Source: Nocardia fluminea
Lineage (GTDB): Bacteria > Actinomycetota > Actinomycetes > Mycobacteriales > Mycobacteriaceae
Assembly: GCF_002846365.1 (NCBI RefSeq)
Contig: NZ_PJMW01000001.1
Span: forward strand, 248,001-312,000
Length of the DNA stretch: 64,000 nucleotides
Direction of reading: 5' to 3'
This document shows positions 21,595 to 30,426 of the stretch, piece by piece. Numbering within the stretch: the first letter of the stretch is position 1; every line of letters starts with the position of its first letter. Position numbers and translations under genes: made by a program. Below the pieces are notes generated by a model. It was not told the DNA's origin. It saw only the letters and a program-made list of their open reading frames with translations, and did no database searches.

Positions 21595-22241
21595 TCGGGC
21601 TGTTCACCACCCCACCGCGGCGGATCGCGGTGCTCGGCGCGCACTGCGACGACATCGCGATCGGGATGGGGGCAACGCTTCTCGCGCTCACCGGCGCCGA
21701 TCCCGAGGTCGAGGTGCGAGCCCTTGTCCTCTCCGGCGGCGGCACCGCCCGCGAGGAGGAGGAGCGCGCGGCGCTCACCGCGTTCTGCTCGGGTAACAAG
21801 CCGGACTTGCACGTGCTCGATGTGCCGGACGGCCGCGCGCCCGCGCACTGGGATCGGATCAAGGACGCACTGGCGGACTTCCGTCGTGGCGGTGAACCCG
21901 AGGTGGTGTTCGCGCCGCATCGTGGCGACGCCCACCAGGACCACCGCCTGCTCGCCGAGTTGGTGCCCACCGAGTTCCGTGACCACCTGACCTTGGGTTA
22001 CGAAATCCTCAAGTGGGAGACCGACGCCCCGGCTACCACCCTCTACCACCCACTGAGTCATGCACTCGTGCAACAGAAGTCGCGTCTGCTGCACGAACAC
22101 TATCCGTCGCAGACGGGCCGCGACTGGTTCGACGAACAGGCCTTCCTCGGGCTGGCCCGGATGCGTGGCGTGCAGTGCCACGCGCCGTATGCCGAGGCGT
22201 TCGTGCTCGACAAAGCGATCATCAGATGGGAACAGACGTGA
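21591..22241 (+). CDS. PIG-L/LmbE-family deacetylase
   Basis: 216-residue zinc-dependent deacetylase of the LmbE/MshB fold. The motif AHCDD at 17-21 stands for the usual AHPDDE, and PHRGDAHQDHR supplies further metal and catalytic residues. Family members remove N-acetyl groups from amino sugars such as GlcNAc conjugates. The GTG start overlaps the cytidylyltransferase stop by 4 bases. Its place in the operon suggests deacetylation of a nucleotide-linked or assembled N-acetyl sugar, possibly linked to the GNAT and aminotransferase genes further down the locus. Confidence 0.88.
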   Translation: MIGLFTTPPRRIAVLGAHCDDIAIGMGATLLALTGADPEVEVRALVLSGGGTAREEEERAALTAFCSGNKPDLHVLDVPDGRAPAHWDRIKDALADFRRGGEPEVVFAPHRGDAHQDHRLLAELVPTEFRDHLTLGYEILKWETDAPATTLYHPLSHALVQQKSRLLHEHYPSQTGRDWFDEQAFLGLARMRGVQCHAPYAEAFVLDKAIIRWEQT

Positions 22242-23278
22242 ACATGCGGGTACTGGTCACCGGGCACCAGGGCTATCTCGGCACCGTGATGGTGCCGGTG
22301 CTGCGGGCGGCGGGGCACCAGGTCACCGGCCTGGACGTCGGTTACTTCGCCGACTGCGTGCTCGGCGAATTCGCCGGTGACCCCGAGGGTTCGGCGGTGG
22401 ACCTGCGTGAGGTGACCGTCGAGCAGTTGCGTGGTTTCGACGCGGTGATCCACCTCGCGGCGTTGTCGAACGACCCGCTCGGCGCCTTGGCGCCACAGAT
22501 CACCTACGACATCAACCACCATGCGTCGGTGCGTCTGGCTCGCCTCGCCAAAGAGGCCGGGGTGTCGCGGTTCCTGTACGCCTCGACCTGCTCGGTCTAC
22601 GGCGCCGCCGGTGCCGACCTCGTCACCGAGGACGCCCCGCTGCGCCCGATCACCCCGTACGCCGAGAGCAAGGTCCGCGTCGAAGACGATGTGGCCGCGC
22701 TGGCCGACGACGACTTCGTTCCGGTATTCCTGCGCAACGCGACAGCTTTCGGGTTCTCCCCCCGTTTGCGCGCCGATATCGTGCTCAACAATCTCGTCGG
22801 TTACGCGGTGCTCACCGGCGAGGTGAAGGTGCTCTCCGACGGCACCCCGTGGCGACCCCTGGTGCACGCGGCCGACATCGCCGCCGCGTTCGCCACCTGC
22901 CTCACCGCGCCCGCCGCCGACATCTCGTGCCGGGCGTTCAATATCGGCACCGAGGTCAACAACCTGACCGTCGCCGAGATCGCGGCCTCGGTGGTCGACG
23001 CGGTGCCCGGCTCACGGCTGCTGATCACCGGTGAGAACGGCGCCGACCCACGGTCCTACCGGGTCGACTTCTCCGCCGCGCGTGAAGTTCTCGGCTTCGA
23101 GGCGCAGTGGACGGTCCCCGCGGGCGCGGCCGAGCTGTTCACCGAGTACACCGCGCGCGGACTCACCTCCGAGGCGTTCTTCCGCCGCTTCACCCGGCTG
23201 CCGCACCTGCAGGGCCTGTGCGACTCGGGCGTGCTCGACGCACAGCTGCGCCGGATCAGTGCGTCGGCGTCAGCGTAG
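22238..23278 (+). CDS. NAD-dependent sugar epimerase/dehydratase (extended SDR)
   Basis: 346-residue extended short-chain dehydrogenase. The NAD loop GHQGYLG is at 9-15 and the catalytic pair is Y141/K145 in YAESK, with serine in LYASTCSVYG. The GTG start overlaps the PIG-L stop (GTGA); an ATG at 22244 is the alternative. It acts on a nucleotide sugar, as an epimerase, dehydratase or reductase. The 3' end overlaps the convergent RmlC-like gene by 23 bases. Confidence 0.88.
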   Translation: MNMRVLVTGHQGYLGTVMVPVLRAAGHQVTGLDVGYFADCVLGEFAGDPEGSAVDLREVTVEQLRGFDAVIHLAALSNDPLGALAPQITYDINHHASVRLARLAKEAGVSRFLYASTCSVYGAAGADLVTEDAPLRPITPYAESKVRVEDDVAALADDDFVPVFLRNATAFGFSPRLRADIVLNNLVGYAVLTGEVKVLSDGTPWRPLVHAADIAAAFATCLTAPAADISCRAFNIGTEVNNLTVAEIAASVVDAVPGSRLLITGENGADPRSYRVDFSAAREVLGFEAQWTVPAGAAELFTEYTARGLTSEAFFRRFTRLPHLQGLCDSGVLDAQLRRISASASA

Positions 23279-23819
23279 CCAGCAGCGCGGCCCAGCTCCC
23301 GGCCCGCGCGTCACGCGCGGAGACCGGGCCGACCGGCAGCGGCCATCCGATGGCCAGTTCGGGGTCGTCATAGGCGACCCCGAGGTCCTCGGCGGGATCG
23401 TGCGGACGGTCGATGCGGTAGCAGACGTCGGCGATCTCGGTGAGTGCCTGGAATCCGTGCAGGAAACCCGGCGGCACGTAGAGGTGGTGGAACTGCTCGT
23501 CGTCGAGCCGAAATGCTTGGCGCGCACCGAAAGTCGGCGACTCCGGGCGGATGTCGACGAGCACGTCGTGGACGGCACCGTGGGCGCAGCGCACCAGTTT
23601 GGCCTCGCCGCGCCCACCCCGACCGTGCATGCCACGGATCACCCCGCGCACCGACCGCGACTGCGAATCCTGCACGAAGCTCGCCGCGGCGCCCGCTACG
23701 CCGAGATGGGCGTCGAACTCGCTCGCGTCGAAAGTGCGGGTGAACAACCCCCGCTCGTCCCGGAACGGTTCGGGCACGAGGACCACCACGTCGGCCAATT
23801 CGGTCCGCTCGATACGCAC
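23256..23819 (-). CDS. dTDP-4-dehydrorhamnose 3,5-epimerase-like protein
   Basis: 187-residue RmlC-type cupin: FRDERGLFTRTFDASEF, SQSRSVRGVIRGMH, KLVRCAHGAVHDVLVDIR and LYVPPGFLHGFQAL. The catalytic His-Asp elements of RmlC appear to be in place (RGMH and the DVLVDIR strand). It would epimerise C3 and/or C5 of a 4-keto sugar nucleotide. The GTG at 23819 gives a family-like N-terminus (VRIERTELADVVV); a GTG at 23840 would overlap the divergent methyltransferase start. It is encoded on the opposite strand inside the sugar operon, so it needs its own promoter within neighbouring coding sequence. Confidence 0.85.
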   Translation of the reverse strand: MRIERTELADVVVLVPEPFRDERGLFTRTFDASEFDAHLGVAGAAASFVQDSQSRSVRGVIRGMHGRGGRGEAKLVRCAHGAVHDVLVDIRPESPTFGARQAFRLDDEQFHHLYVPPGFLHGFQALTEIADVCYRIDRPHDPAEDLGVAYDDPELAIGWPLPVGPVSARDARAGSWAALLATLTPTH

Positions 23820-23833
23820 CAGGACATCTTCGC

Positions 23834-24922
23834 ATGACACGCCGATGCCGCGGGTGCGCGCACACCGCGCTCACAACCCTTCTCGATCTCGGGCCGGTCC
23901 CCGCGGCGGATCACTTTCCGCCACGTGACGCTCCGGTCGCCGCCACCGAATCCGGGCACCCTTTGCGGATGGACCGGTGCGCGGCCTGCGGCCTGGCCCA
24001 GCTGGCCGACGACGACACCGTCACCGCGGAGCCCCGTGGTGTCGAGCCACTGGCCCTGCGCGACCAGGCCGCCGAGGCGGTGCGGCGGGTGCACGGAGCC
24101 GGGCTGCTGCGCGGATCGACGGTCACCGAATTCGGTAGCCCACACGGCGGCACCTGGTTGCCCCTGCTCGCTGAGCACGGCTTCACCGAGAGCACCGGCG
24201 GGCCGGCCGATGTGGTGCTCGATTGCTTCGGGATCATGCACGAACCCGATCAGCGCGCGGCCTTCGCGGCACGTGCCGCGGCGACCGCTCCCGACGGGGT
24301 GCTGCTGGTGCAATACCACTCGCTGGCGGCCATCGTCGCGCAGGGACAGTGGAACGCGCTGCGGCACGGGCACTTCGCGTACTACTCGCTGTCGACTCTG
24401 CGTACGCTGCTGCGGGCGGCGGGGATGAGCGTGGTCACCGCGTGGGAGTTCGACCTCTACGGCGGCACGGTGCTGCTGGCAGCGCGCCACGGCGACCACA
24501 CCCCCGACGCCACGACAGACAGCGTTCTCGTCGCCGAGGCCGAGGCGCTGAGCTCGGCCGCCGAGTTGCAGCACACGGTCGACCGTCACGTCCGCGCCCT
24601 GCGCCGTTGGCTCGATGCCGGGGCCGCACACGGCCATCGGGTCTATGCCTACGGTGCCGCGTCCCGGGCGGTGGCCCTGCTGAGCATGGCGGGCGCGCAC
24701 CGCGGCCTGCTCGCCGGGGTCGCCGACGCCTCGCCGGGAAAGCAGGGTCGCCGGATGCCCGGCACCGATGTACCGATCATCTCCCCCACCGACCTGCTCG
24801 CCGCCGAACCCGACGTCGTGCTGCTGACACTGCCGGATCTGCTCGCCGAAGTGCGCGCCGCCCTGCCCGAACTCGAGGGCCGGTGGATGATCGACGACCC
24901 GGCGGGCCCACGGGCACGATAG
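23834..24922 (+). CDS. Degenerate C-methyltransferase-like protein
   Basis: 362-residue relative of the protein at 19547. The N-terminal zinc cysteines are kept (C5, C8, C49, C52), and the C-terminal domain is recognisable (VYAYGAASRAVALLSMAG, TDVPIISPTDLL). The SAM region is shortened and altered: motif I reads VTEFGSPHGGTW and the segment that normally ends in GIEPS is missing. It may bind SAM poorly or not at all, or act on a different substrate. ATG start; its 5' end lies 14 bases from the RmlC-like start on the other strand. Confidence 0.78.
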   Translation: MTRRCRGCAHTALTTLLDLGPVPAADHFPPRDAPVAATESGHPLRMDRCAACGLAQLADDDTVTAEPRGVEPLALRDQAAEAVRRVHGAGLLRGSTVTEFGSPHGGTWLPLLAEHGFTESTGGPADVVLDCFGIMHEPDQRAAFAARAAATAPDGVLLVQYHSLAAIVAQGQWNALRHGHFAYYSLSTLRTLLRAAGMSVVTAWEFDLYGGTVLLAARHGDHTPDATTDSVLVAEAEALSSAAELQHTVDRHVRALRRWLDAGAAHGHRVYAYGAASRAVALLSMAGAHRGLLAGVADASPGKQGRRMPGTDVPIISPTDLLAAEPDVVLLTLPDLLAEVRAALPELEGRWMIDDPAGPRAR

Positions 24923-25133
24923 GCGAGAGCTGAGACTGTGGCATAACCGACCACCTGTCGATCGGCGCATCACCGGCGGGCGTGGGATACTCGGAATGCC
25001 CAGCGCCGCATCATGATCGAGTTCAGGTCACTGCTGGACCGTCGCAGTGTCGCGGTGGCCGGCGCCCGGATCGCCAGGGGGAACGCGGCGCCGAACGCAG
25101 CGTTCGACGGGCGAGTAGCCAGGGGAAGAATTC

Positions 25134-25769
25134 ATGAGGGGAACCACCGTGCTCGCACCACGCGCGCTGCGGATCGCAGCGATGGCATCGGCCGTCGCTG
25201 TCGGTCTCGCCATGGGAGCGGGCTCCGCCGCTGCCGAAATCGACAGCAGCAGCATTGTTCTCGACGGCAAGAACCGCACCGTCGAGGCGATCCAGTCCGA
25301 CACCCGGATCGACTTCGTCGCACCACTCGACGGCAATCCGCTCACCCGTGAGTGGTTCCACAGCGGCGCGGCCTCCTACCTGGTCACCGGTCCCGAGGCC
25401 GAGGCCTGGTCGGGCCGCATCACGCTCGGTTATCAGGTCGGCTACCCCGCCACACTCGACGGCAGGATCAAGTTCGAGTGGTCGACCCCGAGCCTGGGCC
25501 TCGAGGTCGGTGCCGACGGCCCCACGGTCAAGCTCGACGGGATCATCCCGCGCGCGGGCATCGAACTCGCCGCGGGCTTCGGACCCGGCATCCGGGAGGT
25601 CGAGGTCGCCGGTGGTGAGATCGCCGGAGCCGAAGGCGTACTGCGCCTTTCGGGTTTCCACGGCACGGTCACCGGCGTGCTCGGCCGGACCAACGTGCGC
25701 CCGTTCGTACGGATCGTCGGCGCCGCCGGCGACACCGTGGTCACCTACGGTAAGACCTTCTCGATCTGA
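25134..25769 (+). CDS. MspA-family porin
   Basis: 211-residue precursor with a typical signal peptide (positive start, hydrophobic core, cut near AGSAAAEI at about residue 35). The mature part has the MspA pattern: QSDTRIDFVAPLDGNPLTRE, REWFHSG and SGRITLGYQVGYP. MspA proteins form goblet-shaped octameric channels in the mycolate outer membrane for small hydrophilic solutes. AGGGGAAG precedes the ATG. It sits alone in the polysaccharide locus with its own upstream region (24923-25133), convergent with the GT2 gene. Confidence 0.93.
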   Translation: MRGTTVLAPRALRIAAMASAVAVGLAMGAGSAAAEIDSSSIVLDGKNRTVEAIQSDTRIDFVAPLDGNPLTREWFHSGAASYLVTGPEAEAWSGRITLGYQVGYPATLDGRIKFEWSTPSLGLEVGADGPTVKLDGIIPRAGIELAAGFGPGIREVEVAGGEIAGAEGVLRLSGFHGTVTGVLGRTNVRPFVRIVGAAGDTVVTYGKTFSI

Positions 25770-25791
25770 TCCACGTCGCCACGGCGGGCGT

Positions 25792-26646
25792 TCACTCGCC
25801 GGGGCGCACCGCGGCGACCGCACCCAGCGTCCGCACCCGGACCCGCTCCATGATCTGGCCGACCAAGCGCAAGTCGCCGGTGAGAACGTCGGCGCGCGTC
25901 ACCAATTCGGGATGGTCGGCGACGAGGCGATGGTGGAAGCGGTACATGTCGGTGAGCTTGGACCGGGTGGTGGTGCGACTGCACAGGTTGAACGAGGAGT
26001 TGCGCCACGCGGCGACGATCCGTTCCATGCCGACGAAGTGACCGCCGGTGGCCACGCGGGCGAAGAGGTCGACATCCATCGGGAACACCAGGTCGGGGCG
26101 GAGACCGCCCACGCGCCGATAATCGGCCAGCCGGAACATCGCCGCGGCCGTCGGGCCGAACTCGGCCGGACCGCGACGCACGATGACCTTGGCCAATTCT
26201 CGTGGTGTGCGGCGACCGAGCAATCCGGGCAGACCGAGGTCGGTCTCGAGCAGAGCGCCCTGCTCGTCGATCACATCGAACCGCCCCGCGCAGATCGCGA
26301 TCGACGAGTCGGCCATCAGCGCCCACTGCTCGGTCAGCGCACCGGGGCGCAGAATGTCGTCGGCGCACACCACTTTCACCAGATCACCGGACGCGGCCCG
26401 GATCACCCGGTCCCAGTTGGCTCCGATCGGCAGCACCGACTCGTTGCGCAGCACCCGCACCCGGGGATCGCCGGTGGAGCGGGCGATCTCGCCGGTGCGA
26501 TCGACACTGGCGTTGTCGAGGACGAGCAGTTCGAAGTCGGCGTCCTCGGCGAGCACCGACTCCAACGTCACCGCGAGCGTGCGCTCGGCGTCGTAGGCAG
26601 GCACACACACCGTCAACGCGGAAACCATCGTCGCACTCTCTGTCAC
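25792..26646 (-). CDS. Glycosyltransferase family 2
   Basis: 284-residue GT-A enzyme: VCVPAYDAERTLAVTLESVL, LLVLDNASVDRTGEI, and the metal-binding CADDILRPG in place of DxD. It transfers a sugar from a nucleotide donor on the cytosolic face; no membrane helix is visible. GTG at 26646, with an ATG at 26628 as the alternative start. Encoded against the direction of its neighbours and divergent from the overlapping operon starting at 26809. Confidence 0.9.
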   Translation of the reverse strand: MTESATMVSALTVCVPAYDAERTLAVTLESVLAEDADFELLVLDNASVDRTGEIARSTGDPRVRVLRNESVLPIGANWDRVIRAASGDLVKVVCADDILRPGALTEQWALMADSSIAICAGRFDVIDEQGALLETDLGLPGLLGRRTPRELAKVIVRRGPAEFGPTAAAMFRLADYRRVGGLRPDLVFPMDVDLFARVATGGHFVGMERIVAAWRNSSFNLCSRTTTRSKLTDMYRFHHRLVADHPELVTRADVLTGDLRLVGQIMERVRVRTLGAVAAVRPGE

Positions 26647-26808
26647 CGGGGTAGCCCTGTTGCGCCCCCGCCTACCCCCGCGACGAATCTACCCCACCTC
26701 CGTCGCTGTCTTCCCGCCCGGTGGGCCCGGATCTCGCTACTCCCCTAGACTGTGGGCTGATAGCGAATTCGCCGGTCGGGACGCACTTCGCGGGACACAT
26801 GATGAAGG

Positions 26809-27912
26809 GTGCGAGGGTTGACGACTGCGACCGCACCGGTTGGTGTGCACATGACCGGATCGGAATGGTTCGGCGCCACACCGGGCGGGCTCAACCGGTA
26901 TTTCACCGACCTGTACCGAGCACTGGTGCGGCAGCCGGGGATGACGGTGACCGCCGCCGCGTTCGGCACCGCCGACGACGCGAGCGCCGGATCGTGGGGG
27001 CCGACGGGCGGTTCGACACTGCACCGCGCCCGCACCGCGCTGCTCGCGCGCGCCGAGCTCGCCCCCGGCACGGTCCTGGATCGGCACTTCTGCCTGTACG
27101 GCCCGCTCGCGCGGACCACGACGACGAAGCTGCCGCTGGTCGTCCACTTCCACGGGCCGTGGGCGCAGGAGAGCGCGATGGCAGGCGAATCCTCGCGTGC
27201 CGTGCGCGCGAAGTACCTGTTCGAACGACTGCGCTACCGCGGCGCCGACCGATTCATCGTGCTGTCCGGCCACTTCCGTGACGTGCTCGAACGCGACTAC
27301 CACGTGCCCGCCGACCGGATCTCGATCATCGCGCCCGGCGTCGACCTGGACCGGTTCCGGGTCGCGCCGCTCGACGCCGCCGCACCGACCCGGACCGTGC
27401 TGTGCGTACGCAGGCTGGAGCGACGCATGGGCATCGACGTGCTGTTGCGGGCGTGGCCGCGGGTAACGGCCGCGCACCCCGACGCCCGTCTGGTCGTCGT
27501 CGGTACCGGCACCGCCGAGGCGGAGCTGCGCGCCGAGGCGGCCGGGCTCGCGGGCACCGTCGAGTTCACCGGCCGGGTCGGCGACGACGAGCTCACCGAT
27601 CTCTATGCCGCGGCTGCCGTGTCTGTCGTCCCGACGGTCGCGCTCGAGGGGTTCGGCCTGATCGCGCTCGAATCCCTGGCGGCGGGCCGGGCGCCGATCG
27701 TCACCGATTGCGGCGGATTGCCCGACGCCGTGCGTGGCCTCGATCCCACCCTCGTCGTGCCCGCGGGCGAGCCCGACGCGCTCGCTGCCCGGTTGGTGGC
27801 CGCCCTCGACGGCACGATTCCCGACCCGGCCACCTGCCGCGCGCACGCGCGGACCTTCAGCTGGGACATCGCCGCCGAGCGGCACGCTGCCCTGTACCGG
27901 GAACTGCGATGA
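26809..27912 (+). CDS. Glycosyltransferase family 4
   Basis: 367-residue GT-B retaining glycosyltransferase. The C-terminal donor-binding half carries the E-x7-E element in ALEGFGLIALESLAAG; the N-terminal half has GGLNRYFTDLYRAL and VVHFHGPWAQES. It likely adds a sugar to the polyprenyl-linked repeat unit. It is the first gene of a ten-gene run without any intergenic base. GTG at 26809 or TTG at 26818 could be the start. Confidence 0.9.
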   Translation: MRGLTTATAPVGVHMTGSEWFGATPGGLNRYFTDLYRALVRQPGMTVTAAAFGTADDASAGSWGPTGGSTLHRARTALLARAELAPGTVLDRHFCLYGPLARTTTTKLPLVVHFHGPWAQESAMAGESSRAVRAKYLFERLRYRGADRFIVLSGHFRDVLERDYHVPADRISIIAPGVDLDRFRVAPLDAAAPTRTVLCVRRLERRMGIDVLLRAWPRVTAAHPDARLVVVGTGTAEAELRAEAAGLAGTVEFTGRVGDDELTDLYAAAAVSVVPTVALEGFGLIALESLAAGRAPIVTDCGGLPDAVRGLDPTLVVPAGEPDALAARLVAALDGTIPDPATCRAHARTFSWDIAAERHAALYRELR

Positions 27913-29045
27913 CGCGCGCTGTTTTCCTCGCGCATACAGCGGCACCGTCGGGCGCCGAGCTCGCCACGCTGCGACTGCTCGACGCGCTGCGGGCCACCGG
28001 GCGCTATCAGGTCACCATGATCTATACCGAGGACGGGCCGATGGTGGCCCGGATGCGGGGTCGCGATATCGAAACCCAGGTCATAACAGCGCAATTCGAC
28101 TCGCGTGCCATGCGGATCGGCACCGGGTTGTTCGGTCTGGTCACCGGTTTCCTCGCCTTGCTGCGGTTGGGCTGGGCCGTCGGCGCGGCGGTGCGGGAGG
28201 CCGAAGCCGAGGTCGTCGTCGCCGAGAGCACCAAGGCCTTGGTCCTCGGGGTCGTGGCGGCCCGCCGTGCGCGAGTTCCTCTGGTGTGGCAGGTCCACGA
28301 CCGGGTCACCGCGGAGTATTTCGGCAGGGTGCCCGCCCTGGCGATCCGCGTGCTGGCCCGGCTCGCGTGCCGCGGACAGCTGGCCAACAGCCATGCGACC
28401 GCGGCCACTCTGCCCACGGGTCTGCCCACCGCGATCGCGTACCCGGGTGTCGAGTTGCCGGCGGTGCAAGCGGATCCGCGGCGCCGGCCGGCTGCGGAGG
28501 CGGTAGTCGTGATGGTCGGCCGACTCAGCCCGTGGAAAGGCCAGGATGTCTTCCTGCGCGCGATCGCCGCGCTGCGGGTGCGCCCTGCCCGGGTGATCCT
28601 GGTGGGCGGCACGTTCTTCGGCGAGGAACCCTATCGCGCACAGCTGGAAGAGCTCGCGGCCGAGTTGGGCGTGGCCGCCGAGTTCACCGGCCATGTCGAC
28701 GACCCCGCCGCATATCTCGGCGACGCCGACATTCTCGTGCACTGCTCGGTGCTGCCCGAACCCTTCGGACAGGTCGTCGTCGAGGGGATGGCCGCGGGTT
28801 GCGCGGTGGTCGCCGCGACACCGGGCGGTCCCGCCGAGATCATCCACACCGGGGTCGACGGCCTGCTCGTGCCCGGCGGCGAAGTCACCGCCCTCACCGC
28901 GGCCCTGGACACCCTGCTCGACGACCCCGCCGCCCGTGCCCGCCTCGCCGTGGCGGGCCGGGACCGCGCGCACGACTTCGACATCCACGCCGGCGCCCGT
29001 GCGGTCGCCGGCTTCCTCGACACCATGGTGACCCGTGGTGTCTGA
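27909..29045 (+). CDS. Glycosyltransferase family 4
   Basis: 378-residue GT-B enzyme beginning MTRAVFLAHTAAPSGAELAT. Donor-site elements are VGRLSPWKGQDVFLRAI and PEPFGQVVVEGMAAG (E-x7-E like). A hydrophobic stretch at about 75-95 may make it membrane associated. The ATG overlaps the previous stop as ATGA. One of at least four glycosyltransferases in this operon, giving an estimate of four to five sugars per repeat unit when the priming enzyme is counted. Confidence 0.9.
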   Translation: MTRAVFLAHTAAPSGAELATLRLLDALRATGRYQVTMIYTEDGPMVARMRGRDIETQVITAQFDSRAMRIGTGLFGLVTGFLALLRLGWAVGAAVREAEAEVVVAESTKALVLGVVAARRARVPLVWQVHDRVTAEYFGRVPALAIRVLARLACRGQLANSHATAATLPTGLPTAIAYPGVELPAVQADPRRRPAAEAVVVMVGRLSPWKGQDVFLRAIAALRVRPARVILVGGTFFGEEPYRAQLEELAAELGVAAEFTGHVDDPAAYLGDADILVHCSVLPEPFGQVVVEGMAAGCAVVAATPGGPAEIIHTGVDGLLVPGGEVTALTAALDTLLDDPAARARLAVAGRDRAHDFDIHAGARAVAGFLDTMVTRGV

Positions 29046-30426
29046 GCACGACCGCTACCTGGCCACTGTCACCACCGACGTCTTCCCGCACGTGCAGGCG
29101 GTCCCCCGCGAAACCGGCCCACCGCACCGACCCGACGACGACGAATCCGGCGGCAAACACGTCAAGTCCAGCCCGCTGGCGGTGCTGCGCGATATCGGGT
29201 TCGTGAGCTTCGGTAAGTATGGGCAGTACCTCGTCACCTTCATCACGGTGCCGCTGATCGCCCGGGTGCTCGGGGCGCACGGGCTGGGACTGCTCGCGAT
29301 GGCGATGTCGGCCTACTTCATCGGCTCGCTGATCGTGGACCTCGGCATCACCTCCTTCATGGCGGCGCGGGTACCCGAGGCCGAGGGCGCCCACGGTGCC
29401 GGGCCACGATTCGCGGCCGTCAACCAGCTGCGCGGCGACTACCTCGCCGTGCGGCTGAGCCTGCTCGTCACACTCGGGCTGGCACTCGGAGTCGGGCTGG
29501 TGTTCGGCGTCCCCGAACCGGTGCAGATGATCCTGCTCGGACTGTTCGCGGGTGGATTCTGGTCGATGTCGGAGGACTGGCTGCTGATCGGGCAGGGGCG
29601 CTTCGGCGCGTCGACGCTCTATCAGGGCATCGGGCGGCTCGGCTACCTCGCCTTGCTGGTCGGGGTCCTGCCACGGATCCCGAGTGCGCAAGTCGCCGTG
29701 TTGTGTCTGCTGGTGTCGTCGGTACCGACGGTGGTGGCCACCTGGATCGACACGTCCCGGCGATACGGCCGGCCGTCCCGGCCGCGTGATGTCGGTGCGT
29801 TGCTACGCACGGGTGCGCCGGTCTTCACCTCCCGCTTGCTGATCACCACCTACGGACAAGGTGCCGCCGCGATCTACTCGGTGGTGCTCGACGCGGCCGC
29901 CCTCGGCCTGTACTCCGCGGGCGATCGCCTCGTGCGGGCCCTGCAGTCACTGCTCGACCCGATCGGTTTCGCCCTGCTGCCGCGCATGGCGCGACGCAGC
30001 ACCGACGGCAACTTCTGGCGCGACAGTGTGCGGGTGCTCGCGGCCTGTGTCGCGCTGGCCGCGCTGGTCAGTGCGATGGTGTGGGTCACCGCGCCGTTCC
30101 TGATCGAGGTGATCTTCGGCACCGAATTCCTCGGCGCGACATCACTGCTGCGGATCGAGGTCCTGATCCTGCCCGCTACCACCATCACCTCGTTCGTCAC
30201 CACCGCGATCCTGCCCGTGCGCCAGGACACCTTCGGCGTGCTCGCCGGCGCGGTGATCGGCACGGTGATCGCGGCCTGCGCGCTCGGGTTGACCTTCCGC
30301 ACCCACTCGGTGCACACCCTCGTCTACGGCAGCGTGCTGGTCGAATACACCGTCGCTGCCTGGTATCTCGCGCGCGTCAGAATGCTGGTGCTGCGCGACC
30401 GGCGGAGCAAGGACCTCCACGCATGA
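29035..30426 (+). CDS. Wzx-type polysaccharide flippase (MATE/MOP superfamily)
   Basis: 463-residue protein. A hydrophilic head of about 45 residues precedes roughly twelve membrane helices, starting with FGKYGQYLVTFITVPLIARV, the usual opening of the polysaccharide transporter family. It should flip the lipid-linked repeat unit across the inner membrane. The GTG at 29035 overlaps the previous gene by 11 bases, and a GTG at 29038 is also possible. With the Wzy- and Wzz-like genes just downstream it completes the assembly set. Confidence 0.9.
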   Translation: MVSEHDRYLATVTTDVFPHVQAVPRETGPPHRPDDDESGGKHVKSSPLAVLRDIGFVSFGKYGQYLVTFITVPLIARVLGAHGLGLLAMAMSAYFIGSLIVDLGITSFMAARVPEAEGAHGAGPRFAAVNQLRGDYLAVRLSLLVTLGLALGVGLVFGVPEPVQMILLGLFAGGFWSMSEDWLLIGQGRFGASTLYQGIGRLGYLALLVGVLPRIPSAQVAVLCLLVSSVPTVVATWIDTSRRYGRPSRPRDVGALLRTGAPVFTSRLLITTYGQGAAAIYSVVLDAAALGLYSAGDRLVRALQSLLDPIGFALLPRMARRSTDGNFWRDSVRVLAACVALAALVSAMVWVTAPFLIEVIFGTEFLGATSLLRIEVLILPATTITSFVTTAILPVRQDTFGVLAGAVIGTVIAACALGLTFRTHSVHTLVYGSVLVEYTVAAWYLARVRMLVLRDRRSKDLHA

